From Cupriavidus sp. EM10 (lineage in GTDB: Bacteria > Pseudomonadota > Gammaproteobacteria > Burkholderiales > Burkholderiaceae), in the NCBI RefSeq assembly GCF_018729255.1, contig NZ_CP076060.1, forward strand, positions 744,001 through 808,000: 64,000 nt of DNA, written 5' to 3'. Within the stretch, counting starts at the first letter, position 1. Each line of letters begins with the position of its first letter. Below the pieces are notes generated by a model that was not told the DNA's origin, did not search any database, and saw only the letters and a program-made list of their open reading frames with translations. Made by a program: the position numbers and the translations under genes. Shown in pieces: positions 1 to 7,484 of this stretch.

Positions 1-217
1 CATATAGCCTTTCGACATCGCCATACAGGGCCTGGGCCTCGGGCGTGGGCTGCAGGCGTCCACGCTGGCGATCGAACAGCCGGAAGCCCAGCGACGCCTC
101 GGCATGCTGCAGAACGCGCGTGACCACGGGCTGCGAGACATGCAGCAGGCGTGCGGCCTCGCTGACAGTGCCCGTCAGCATGACGGCGCGGAAAACCTCG
201 ATCTGACGCAGACGCAT
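1..217 (-). CDS. LysR-family transcriptional regulator, N-terminal part only
   Basis: The reading frame starts at an ATG at 217 and runs off the left window edge, giving about 72 residues. It begins MRLRQIEVFRAVM and continues with the classical LysR winged helix-turn-helix (GTVSEAARLLHVSQPVVTR, then a helix ending in LGFRLFDRQRGRLQPT). The effector-binding domain is outside the window. The gene is divergent from the DadA-like dehydrogenase at 402 with 184 bases between the two starts, the usual layout for a LysR regulator and its target, so it probably controls that gene (inference). The effector cannot be predicted. Confidence 0.9.
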   Translation of the reverse strand, partial: MRLRQIEVFRAVMLTGTVSEAARLLHVSQPVVTRVLQHAEASLGFRLFDRQRGRLQPTPEAQALYGDVERLY

Positions 218-401
218 CGTTGTGGTGCCCGGAGAAGGCTGGTTTGGTGCGGAAAAATGGTGCTTTGCACTACGGGTAGACCCCGGTAGCGGCGCCCATA
301 GCCTGGGGACATATTCTGGCACGTATTGGCATTGGGCAAGCCGTGCGCAGTGTTCTACGCTCTGGCCCATCGTTGGCAACGGAAAGGCAGGGCGAAGTGA
401 G

Positions 402-1679
402 ATGCGCGTAGCGATCGTGGGTGCCGGGGTGGTCGGCATGACTACCGCGTGGCGGTTGGCCAAGGACGGTCATGAGGTGACGGTGGTCGAGCGCCACGAC
501 GGTCCCGGCGAGGAAACCAGCTTTGCCAACGGCGGCCAGCTCAGCTACAGCTATGTGGCGCCGCTGGCCGGGCCGGGCGTGCTGTCGAAGGTGCCGGGCT
601 GGCTGCTGGATCGCGACTCGCCGATGCGCTTCCGTCCGTCGATGGATCCGGACCAGTGGCGCTGGCTGATGGCATTCGTGCAGGCGTGCAACGCCGCGAC
701 CAGCGAGGCCACCACGCGCAAGCTGCTGCGACTGGCTTTTTACTCCCGCGACCTGATGCAGGCCTTCGTCAGCCGGCCAGAGGCACGCGAGGAATGCGGT
801 GGATTCGATTTTGCGCGGCGCGGCAAGCTGGTGGTGCACCGCGACGAGGCAGCCTATGACTCGGCATGCCGCTTGCTGGACTACCAGGCCAGCCTGGGCT
901 GCGAGCAGCAGGCGCTGGATCGCGACGCGACCGTAGCGCTGGAGCCGGCGCTGGCGGGCATCCGCCAGGACATCGCAGGGGCCATCTACACGCCGAGCGA
1001 GGAAGTGGGCGATTGCCACCTCTTCTGCGTGTCGCTGGCCCATCTGTTGCAAGGCAATCCGGGCGTGACGCTGAAATTCGGCACGCGGGTGACCGAACTG
1101 GTGCGCAGCGGCGGCCGGGTGACCGGGCTGCGGACCGACCAGGGCGATATCGCGGCCGATGTGGTGATCGTGTCCGGTGGCATCGGCAGCGTGCCGCTGC
1201 TGCGGCCCACAGGTGTCCGGCCGATGCTGTGGCCGCTCAAGGGCTACAGCATCACGGTGCCGATTGCCGAGGGCGCGCGGGCGCCGCACATCAGCGTGAC
1301 GGACTTCGCCAACAAGATCGTCTACGCGCGCATCGGCAATACGCTGCGCGTGGCGGGAATGGCCGATATCGTGCGCGGCGGCGCGGTGATAGACCGCGAG
1401 CGCGCGCAGACGCTGGTAACGCAGACGCGATCGGTATTCGGCAACGTGATGAACGGCGCCGATCTCGATGGGCTGCAGCCGTGGGCAGGTTTGCGTCCGG
1501 CCACGCCTACCGGGCTGCCGATGATCGGCGAATCGCGTCTGCCCGGGTTGTGGCTCAATCTGGGCCACGGCGCCCTGGGCTTCACGCTGGCCATGGGCAG
1601 CGCGGGCCTGCTGGCGGACCGGCTGGCTGGCCGCCCGCCGGCCATCGACGCGGAAGATTTCAGTGCAGCGTCGGCCTGA
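402..1679 (+). CDS. DadA-like D-amino acid dehydrogenase (FAD-dependent oxidoreductase)
   Basis: 425 residues. FAD-dependent deamination of D-amino acids to 2-oxo acids feeding electrons to the respiratory chain is the family role. The N-terminus MRVAIVGAGVVGMTTAWRLA is the dinucleotide-binding GxGxxG motif, followed by ETSFANGGQLSYSYVAPLAGPG, the DadA signature near residue 45, and a C-terminal GLRPATPTGLPMIGES / LWLNLGHGALGFTLAMG flavin-contact region. I chose the ATG at 402 because the GxGxxG fold begins immediately; the open frame upstream to 222 is not protein-like. It differs from the second DadA homologue at 48865-50169, which is paired with an Lrp-type regulator. The substrate may be a specific D-amino acid rather than D-alanine; adjacent amino-acid ABC components favour an amino-acid catabolic role. 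Confidence 0.85.
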   Translation: MRVAIVGAGVVGMTTAWRLAKDGHEVTVVERHDGPGEETSFANGGQLSYSYVAPLAGPGVLSKVPGWLLDRDSPMRFRPSMDPDQWRWLMAFVQACNAATSEATTRKLLRLAFYSRDLMQAFVSRPEAREECGGFDFARRGKLVVHRDEAAYDSACRLLDYQASLGCEQQALDRDATVALEPALAGIRQDIAGAIYTPSEEVGDCHLFCVSLAHLLQGNPGVTLKFGTRVTELVRSGGRVTGLRTDQGDIAADVVIVSGGIGSVPLLRPTGVRPMLWPLKGYSITVPIAEGARAPHISVTDFANKIVYARIGNTLRVAGMADIVRGGAVIDRERAQTLVTQTRSVFGNVMNGADLDGLQPWAGLRPATPTGLPMIGESRLPGLWLNLGHGALGFTLAMGSAGLLADRLAGRPPAIDAEDFSAASA

Positions 1680-1816
1680 ACTTCCGGGGAATCCCCGGCC
1701 AGGCCGGTGCAACACGGGTTGTGCTGGAAGTTGCGTAGTAGCTTGAGTAGTACGTTGGGTAGTGAGATTGCCTCAAGTCCGAATCTATTAATCCAAGCCC
1801 CTTGAAGGAGCGAACC

Positions 1817-2725
1817 ATGAAGTCACTGTCTGTCCGTTCGACCCCCATCCACCGCCTGCTGGCTGCCGCCGTGGTGGCCGGTGCCGCCGCCGGTGCCCAC
1901 GCCGCCGACGGCGACACGCTCAAGAAGATCAAGGACAGCGGTGTGATTTCGCTGGGCTATCGCGAATCGTCCATTCCGTTCTCGTATTCGGACGGCAACC
2001 AGGTCATGGGCTATTCGCACGACTACCTGCTGGCCATCGTCGACAAGGTGAAATCGACGCTGAACATGCCGAACCTGCAGGTCAAGATGACGCCGATCAC
2101 GTCGCAGAACCGCATTCCGCTGATGCAGAACGGCACGATCGACATCGAGTGTGGCAGCACCACCAACAACACCGAGCGCCAGAAGCAGGTGTCGTTCTCG
2201 AACAGCCTGTTCATCTACGGCATCCGCATGCTGACGAAGAAGGATTCGGGCGTGACCGACTTCCCGCAACTCAAGGGCAAGAACGTGGTGACCACGGCCG
2301 GCACCACCGGCGAGCGCCTGCTGGTCAAGATGAACGGCGAAGGCATGAACATGAACCTGACCAGCGCCAAGGACCACGGCCAGGCCTTCCTGATCCTGGA
2401 ATCGGGCCGCGCCGTCGCCTTCGTGATGGATGAACCGCTGCTCTACGGCGAGCGCACCAAGGCCAAGAACGCAAGCGAGTGGGTGGTCGCCGGCACGCCG
2501 CTGCAGACCGAGAACTATGCCTGCATGTTCCGCAAGGACGATGCTTCGTTCAAGACGCTGGTGGATGGCGTGGTGGCCGATATCCAGAAGAGCGGCCGTG
2601 CCGAGAAGCTCTACACCAAGTGGTTCCTGCAACCGATTCCGCCGCGCAACATCAACATGAACTACGCGCTGTCGCCGGAAATGAAACAGCTGTTCGCCGA
2701 GCCGAACGACAAGGCATTCCAGTAA
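1817..2725 (+). CDS. Periplasmic glutamate/aspartate-type amino acid binding protein (GltI-like)
   Basis: 302 residues, solute-binding protein family 3. A Sec signal peptide is visible (positively charged MKSLSVRSTPIHR, hydrophobic LLAAAVVAGAAAGAHA, cleavage after AHA near residue 34). The mature protein starts DGDTLKKIKDSGVISLGYRE, typical of GltI/AatJ, with ECGSTTNNTERQ and the TTAGTTGERLL ligand-lobe segment. GGAG at 1807-1810 lies 6 bases before the ATG at 1817 and fixes the start over an in-frame ATG at 1802. No permease or ATPase of the same system follows, so it is an orphan binding protein, probably supplying a transporter encoded elsewhere. It lies 137 bases after the DadA-like gene; a shared role in amino-acid use is inference. 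Confidence 0.85.
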   Translation: MKSLSVRSTPIHRLLAAAVVAGAAAGAHAADGDTLKKIKDSGVISLGYRESSIPFSYSDGNQVMGYSHDYLLAIVDKVKSTLNMPNLQVKMTPITSQNRIPLMQNGTIDIECGSTTNNTERQKQVSFSNSLFIYGIRMLTKKDSGVTDFPQLKGKNVVTTAGTTGERLLVKMNGEGMNMNLTSAKDHGQAFLILESGRAVAFVMDEPLLYGERTKAKNASEWVVAGTPLQTENYACMFRKDDASFKTLVDGVVADIQKSGRAEKLYTKWFLQPIPPRNINMNYALSPEMKQLFAEPNDKAFQ

Positions 2726-2915
2726 GCGGCCTTCGGCGGGCGGCCCGGCAAGAAGGGTCGCCCGCTGTGCAGAACTGGTTATATAGCCATTTCGAATCGT
2801 TATTTCGCCATTGATAGTGTTTGCGATACCTTTGAGCCCGTTATAGGCTCATAGAGCCATCGGATTTCCCTCAAAAGGGGCGCCGAGACGCAAACCGCAT
2901 CCCACTGGAGAAGAT

Positions 2916-3727
2916 ATGCGAACGATTCGATCGGGTTGGTTCAAATCCCTGCTGGCCACCGCCCTGGTAGCCGGCGCCACCGGCCTTGCCGCGACGGCCG
3001 CCCAGGCCGCAGACCTGCTGGACACGGTGAAACAGGCTGGCGTGCTCAAGGTGGGCCTGGAAGGAACCTACCCCCGTTCGGATACCGTGGTGCGAACAAC
3101 GAGCTGGACGGCTTCGACGTCGAAGTGGCGCGCGCCGTGGCCGGCAAGCTCGGCGTCAAGCCCGAGTTCGTCACGACCGAATGGAGCGCGATCATCGCTG
3201 GCCTGCAGGCTGGCAAGTTCGACATCATCGTCAACCAGGTCTCGGTCACGCCGCAGCGCAAGCAGGTGCTCGATTTCTCGACGCCGTACGTCTACTCCGC
3301 CGCCCAGCTGATCCAGCGCAAGGACGACAAGCGCGAATTTGCTTCCCTCGATGCCCTGAAGGGCCACAAGCTCGGCGTGAGCCTGGGCAGCAACTACAAC
3401 GACCTGGCCAAGTCGGTGCCGGGCATCGACGTGAAGACGTATCCGGGCGCCCCCGAGTACCTGCGCGACCTGGCCGCGCAGCGCGTGGACGCCGCACTGA
3501 ATGACCGCCTGATGGTCAACTACCTGATCAAGCAGGCCAACCTGCCGCTGCGCCCCGGCGCCGTGCTGCCCGGCGCCAATAGCGAAGTGGCCATCCCGTT
3601 CCGCAAGGACAACCCGAAGTTCGCCGCCGCCATCGACAAGGCGCTGGACGACCTGCGCAAGGACGGCACGCTGGCCAAGCTGTCGAACAAGTGGTTCGGC
3701 TCGGACGTGACGAAGCCGCTCAAGTAA
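2916..3727 (+). CDS. Cystine-type amino acid ABC transporter binding protein, broken by a one-base deletion
   Basis: Family 3 solute-binding protein of the TcyJ/FliY type. The first frame from the ATG at 2916 gives a signal peptide (MRTIRSGWFKSLLATALVAG...AAQA) and the mature start ADLLDTVKQAGVLKVGLEGTYP; the rest of the protein (PPFGYRGANNELDGFDVEVA through SNKWFGSDVTKPLK) continues in another frame. The break is at the C run 3071-3075: adding one C restores the family motif EGTYPPFGY and a protein of about 270 residues. I regard this as a probable sequence error because several essential genes in the window show the same kind of lesion. The cystine-type permease at 3957 is the likely partner. 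Confidence 0.8.
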
Positions 3728-3887
3728 AGAGCAGACGCAGCAGCCGGAAGTCGTAGACCCATTTGCGGATCTTGCGGCTCCGGATGCGCTGCCAGTCGGT
3801 TACCCCCAGGCTGCGAATACGGCGATCATAGACACATCCCGTCCGCAGGAACTCGGAAACCGGGCGATAGCCCAGCAAGTACGGCTC
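3720..3887 (-). pseudogene. Possible gene remnant, unidentified
   Basis: An open minus-strand frame of 56 codons without an ATG, ending at the TGA at 3720-3722, overlaps the end of the binding-protein gene and fills most of the gap before the permease. Its translation (for example RPVSEFLRTGCVYDRRIRS and KIRKWVYDFRLLRLLFT) is rich in aromatic and basic residues and reads like the C-terminus of a real protein rather than random GC-rich frame, but I do not recognise the family. It may be the leftover of a gene lost by rearrangement. Weak evidence; it could be chance. Confidence 0.25.
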
Positions 3888-3956
3888 TCAGTCAAGCGCC
3901 CCGATCACGTATCATCGCGGCATTCCGGCCCAGATTGACTGAATCCCAGCCCCGCC

Positions 3957-4616
3957 ATGTCCGCGCTCCAGCTCGTTATCGATTCGCTTCCCGTATTGCT
4001 GCAGGGCACGCTGCTCACGCTGAAGTTTGCCGTGCTGTCGATGGCGTTTGGTCTGGTGATCGGGATTGTGGTGGCGCTGATGGGGATTGGAAATCAGCGG
4101 ATTCTCAAAGTGATGGCGCGGGTCTACGTAAGCATCATGCGCGGCACGCCGCTGCTGGTGCAGATCTTCGTCGTCTACTACGGGCTGCCGGGCATCGGCA
4201 TCGCGCTGGAGCCCACCCCGGCGGGCGTGCTGACGCTGAGCCTGAACGTCGGCGCCTACCTGTCGGAAAGCATGAGGGGCGCGATACTGGGCGTGCCTCG
4301 CGGGCAGTGGCTGGCGGCCTACAGCCTGGGCATGACCCCGGTGCAGACGCTGCGCCACGTGGTGGGGCCGCAGGCCTTGCGGCTGGCCGTGCCAAGCCTG
4401 TCAAACAGCCTGATCAGCCTGATCAAGGACACCTCGCTCGTGTCGGTGATTACCGTGACCGAACTGCTGCGTACGTCGCAGGAAATCATCGCGGCCACTT
4501 ACCAGCCGCTGCCGCTGTACCTGGCGGCCGCCGCGATCTACTGGGTCCTCAGTACGGCCCTGTCGGCGTTCCAGCACGTGCTGGAGCGGCGCCTGTCGCT
4601 GCCGACGCGTCACTGA
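3957..4616 (+). CDS. Polar amino acid (cystine-type) ABC transporter permease
   Basis: 219 residues, His/Glu/Gln/Arg/opine family permease of the TcyL/YecS type. Hydrophobic segments are visible at about residues 15-45, 55-90, 90-115 and 180-205; the family motif IMRGTPLLVQIFVVYYGLP is near residue 60, and the EAA-type coupling loop (AYSLGMTPVQTLRHVVGPQA) near 120-140 contacts the ATPase. The binding protein at 2916 is its likely partner. No ATP-binding subunit follows: the next gene downstream is the convergent cphA, so the ATPase must be encoded elsewhere or has been lost. Flanking remnants at 3720-3887 and 4610-4678 suggest local rearrangement. Confidence 0.85.
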   Translation: MSALQLVIDSLPVLLQGTLLTLKFAVLSMAFGLVIGIVVALMGIGNQRILKVMARVYVSIMRGTPLLVQIFVVYYGLPGIGIALEPTPAGVLTLSLNVGAYLSESMRGAILGVPRGQWLAAYSLGMTPVQTLRHVVGPQALRLAVPSLSNSLISLIKDTSLVSVITVTELLRTSQEIIAATYQPLPLYLAAAAIYWVLSTALSAFQHVLERRLSLPTRH

Positions 4617-4678
4617 CCTTGCGCTGCCGGTGACGTGGCGGCGATATAGGTGACGACAACGGTTTGCGGCGCAGACAT
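4610..4678 (-). pseudogene. Possible truncated N-terminus of an SRPBCC/AHSA1-like gene
   Basis: From the ATG at 4678, preceded by a good ribosome-binding site (AGGAG about 8 bases upstream), a 22-residue peptide MSAPQTVVVTYIAATSPAAQ... ends at 4610, overlapping the last codons of the permease on the other strand. The beginning (TVVVTYIAAT) resembles the first beta strand and start of the first helix of SRPBCC/AHSA1 proteins, which then stops. I read it as a leftover of a deleted or displaced gene. It could instead be a short chance ORF. Confidence 0.3.
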
Positions 4679-4800
4679 ATGCGGTCTCCTGGTCGGCGGA
4701 CGGGGCGGCGGCCGTTGCGTGGCGATGGGAGTCGGTACGGGATACTGTCGCACCGAATGACGGCGGACGGCAAGTGGCGGGGGAGGGGGAGAGGGGAGAC

Positions 4801-4827
4801 ACCCTCTCCCGGCGGGCGGGAGAGGGT
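4801..4827. repeat. REP-like palindrome, CCCTCTCCCG family, copy 1
   Basis: An 11-base inverted repeat: ACCCTCTCCCG (4801-4811), a 5-base loop, CGGGAGAGGGT (4817-4827). The same core recurs as a perfect palindrome at 48810-48839. Both copies sit in gaps between convergently transcribed genes, as extragenic palindromic repeats usually do. Confidence 0.7.
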
Positions 4828-4845
4828 GGCCGGCAGATGCAGGCA

Positions 4846-4880
4846 GATGCCGGATCAGGATGCCGGATCAGGATGCCGGA
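4846..4880. repeat. 13-base tandem repeat just after cphA
   Basis: The unit GATGCCGGATCAG occurs at 4846-4858 and 4859-4871, with a partial third copy (GATGCCGGA) at 4872-4880 that abuts the cphA stop codon on the minus strand. It is too short for a known class; replication slippage is the simplest origin. Confidence 0.75.
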
Positions 4881-7451
4881 TTACTGTTCGGCAACGCGTT
4901 TGGCGATGTGGTCCAGCGCTTCTTCCACCTGGTCGATCAGTATCAGGCACAGGTCGCCCGGCTGCAGTCGCGCCAGGCCCGTGTCGATGGCCAGGAATTC
5001 GCCGCGGATTTCCTCGGTATGGCTGGTGCGCCCGGCACCGACCAGGCCTTCCTGCAGCAGCGCCAGCACTTCGCCGTCTTCGCGGCCGCGCTGGCACTGG
5101 TCCTGGTACAGCAGCACGTCGTCGAACACTCCGCCCAGGATCTGGGTCTGCTTGCGGATATCCTCGTCGCGCCGGTCGCCCGCGCCGCTGATGACCACCA
5201 CGCGCTTCTTCGACGGCATGGTCTCCACGGCATTGCACAGCGCCTGGATTGCGTCGGGGTTATGGCCGTAGTCTGCGATCAGCGTGGCGCCCTTGTAGTC
5301 GAACACGTTGAAGCGGCCCGGCGCGGTGGCGGCGTCGTTGACGAACGTGGCCAGCGCGCGGCGGATCACGCTCCAGTCGATGCCCAGCGCCCAGGCGGCG
5401 GCAATCGACGACATCGCGTTTTCCACCTGGAAGCCGATCGAGCCGTTGCGCGTCAGCGGGATGTCGGCCAGCGCAAAGCGCATGCTCATGTCGCCCTCGG
5501 TGGCCACGATCTCGGCACCTTCCACGAACACCACGCGCTTGCCCTGGGCGCGATGCAGCGCCATGGTCGGCAGGCCCGCATCCTGTGCGAAGAACGTAAT
5601 CGAACCCGGGCAGGCATCGGCCATGCGCGCCACCATCGGATCCGCGGCGTTGAGCACGGCCATGCCGTGCGGCGCCACGTTCTGCACGATCACGCTCTTG
5701 AGCACGGCCAGGTCTTCCACGGTGCTGATGTACGACAGCCCCAGGTGGTCACCTTCGCCCACGTTGGTCACCACGGCCACGTCGCAGCGGTCGAAGGCCA
5801 GGCCCTCGCGCAGCAGGCCGCCACGAGCGGTTTCGAACACGGCGGCGTCCACATCGGGATGCAGCAGCACGTTGCGCGCGCTGCGCGGGCCGCTGCAGTC
5901 GCCGGTGTCGATGCGCTGGCCCTGGATGTACACGCCATCGGTGCCGGTCATGCCCATGCGCAGGCCGTTCGAGGCCAGGATATGGGTGATCAGGCGCACC
6001 GTCGTGGTCTTGCCGTTGGTGCCCGACACAGCCACCACGGGGATGCGGCCATCGTCGCCGTCGGCGAACATGGTCGAGATGATGGCTTCGCCGACCGCGC
6101 GTCCCTTGCCGTACGACGGCTGCAGGTGCATGCGCAGGCCCGGTGCGGCGTTGACTTCGACGATGCCGCCGGCCTGTTCCTCGAACGGCTTGAGCATCGT
6201 CTCGCATACGGCGTCGACGCCGCAGATGTCCAGGCCCACCATCTGCGCGGCGGCCACGGCGCGTGCCGCGATGTCGGGGTGGACATCGTCGGTCACGTCG
6301 GTGGCGCTGCCGCCGGTGGACAGGTTCGCGTTGTTGCGCAACACCACGCGCGCTCCCTTGGCCGGCACGGCGTCGGCGCTCAGGCCCTGCTTGGCCAGCG
6401 TGGCCAGCGCGATATCGTCGAAACGGATCTTGGTCAGCGACGTGGCATGACCTTCGCCACGGCGCGGGTCGCGGTTCACTTCCTCCACCAGCTGGCGCAC
6501 CGTGTGCATGCCATCGCCGATCACCTGCGGCGGATCGCGGCGCGCCGCGGCCACCAGGTGCTTGCCGACGACGAGCAGGCGGAAGTCGTGGCCGGGGATG
6601 TAGCGCTCGACCAGCACGTCGGACGAAATGTCGGCGGCCACTTCATAGGCCGTCATCACTTCCTCGCGCGTGCGGATGCGCACGGCCACGCCCTTGCCCT
6701 GGTTGCCGTCGCGCGGCTTGACCACCACCGGGCCGTTGATCTCCTGCGCGGCGGCCCAGGCCTGCTCGGCGCTGGTCACCGACCGGCCCAGCGGCACGGG
6801 CACGCCGGCCGCATGCAGCAGCGCCTTGGTCAGTTCCTTGTCCTGGGCGATCGATTCGGACACCGCGCTCGTCATGTCGGTCTCGGCGGCCTGGATGCGG
6901 CGTTGCTTGCTGCCCCAGCCGAACTGCACCATCGAACCCTGCGTCAGGCGGCGGTACGGGATGCCGCGCGCCACGGCGGCGTAGACGATGGACCCGGTGC
7001 TCGGGCCCAGGCGCACGTCTTCATCGAGTTCGCGCAGGCGGTGCAGCGCGTCGTCCAGATCGAACGGCTTGTCGTCGCGCGCGGCCAGGCACAGCTGCTC
7101 GGCCAGCTCGAAGGCCAGGCGGCCCACTTCTTCCTCGCTGTACTGCACCACCACCTGGTAGGTGCCAGGTTCCAGCGTAGGCGCGGCGTGGCTGAACGTC
7201 ACCGGGCAGCCGGCGGCGGCCTGCAGGCCCAGTGCTGCGGCTTCCAGCGCGTGGGCCATGGACGGCGAACCGGCTTCGTCGTCGGGGCGCATCGGGCCGA
7301 TGCCCGGAAAGCGGGCGCGCAGCCGATCCTCGAAACCCGGCAGTTCGGCCAGCAGGTGGGATTGGTCCGAGCAGGCCACGATGGCTTCGATGGCGGTATG
7401 CCGGCACCAGAGATTCGGGCCACGCAGTGCCCGGATACGAGAGACTTCCAT
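4881..7451 (-). CDS. cphA: Cyanophycin synthetase, canonical type
   Basis: 856 residues. Polymerises aspartate and arginine into cyanophycin (multi-L-arginyl-poly-L-aspartate), a cytoplasmic nitrogen store, using ATP. Three domains are visible: an N-terminal domain (residues 1-160), an ATP-grasp module (about 215-470, with VVVKPRDGNQGKGVAV and GIVEVNAAPGLRMHLQP), and a Mur-ligase-like module (about 490-856) with P-loop SGTNGKTTT, the CphA hallmarks GDCSGPRSARNVL, FETARGGLLREG and TNVGEGDHLG, and the C-terminal DYGHNPDA. All key motifs look intact, so it is expected to be the catalytic synthetase. It starts 33 bases after the stop of the paralogue at 7485-10135, so the two are probably co-transcribed. 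The divergent ABC transporter and DUF1854 genes belong to the same locus. Confidence 0.93.
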   Translation of the reverse strand: MEVSRIRALRGPNLWCRHTAIEAIVACSDQSHLLAELPGFEDRLRARFPGIGPMRPDDEAGSPSMAHALEAAALGLQAAAGCPVTFSHAAPTLEPGTYQVVVQYSEEEVGRLAFELAEQLCLAARDDKPFDLDDALHRLRELDEDVRLGPSTGSIVYAAVARGIPYRRLTQGSMVQFGWGSKQRRIQAAETDMTSAVSESIAQDKELTKALLHAAGVPVPLGRSVTSAEQAWAAAQEINGPVVVKPRDGNQGKGVAVRIRTREEVMTAYEVAADISSDVLVERYIPGHDFRLLVVGKHLVAAARRDPPQVIGDGMHTVRQLVEEVNRDPRRGEGHATSLTKIRFDDIALATLAKQGLSADAVPAKGARVVLRNNANLSTGGSATDVTDDVHPDIAARAVAAAQMVGLDICGVDAVCETMLKPFEEQAGGIVEVNAAPGLRMHLQPSYGKGRAVGEAIISTMFADGDDGRIPVVAVSGTNGKTTTVRLITHILASNGLRMGMTGTDGVYIQGQRIDTGDCSGPRSARNVLLHPDVDAAVFETARGGLLREGLAFDRCDVAVVTNVGEGDHLGLSYISTVEDLAVLKSVIVQNVAPHGMAVLNAADPMVARMADACPGSITFFAQDAGLPTMALHRAQGKRVVFVEGAEIVATEGDMSMRFALADIPLTRNGSIGFQVENAMSSIAAAWALGIDWSVIRRALATFVNDAATAPGRFNVFDYKGATLIADYGHNPDAIQALCNAVETMPSKKRVVVISGAGDRRDEDIRKQTQILGGVFDDVLLYQDQCQRGREDGEVLALLQEGLVGAGRTSHTEEIRGEFLAIDTGLARLQPGDLCLILIDQVEEALDHIAKRVAEQ

Positions 7452-7484
7452 AGAATCGTTTGTCCGTTGATCTTCCGGGCGGGA

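Noticed and set aside
1683..1697. Palindrome CCGGGGAATCCCCGG after the first DadA-like gene as a terminator
   Set aside because: No T run follows and such GC palindromes are common in this genome.
270..1715. Long minus-strand frame antisense to the DadA-like gene
   Set aside because: Same GC-driven shadow effect; the plus-strand frame has full FAD and DadA motifs.
4801..4880. CRISPR-like repeats
   Set aside because: The short palindrome and 13-base tandem units have no spacers of regular length and no cas genes are present.
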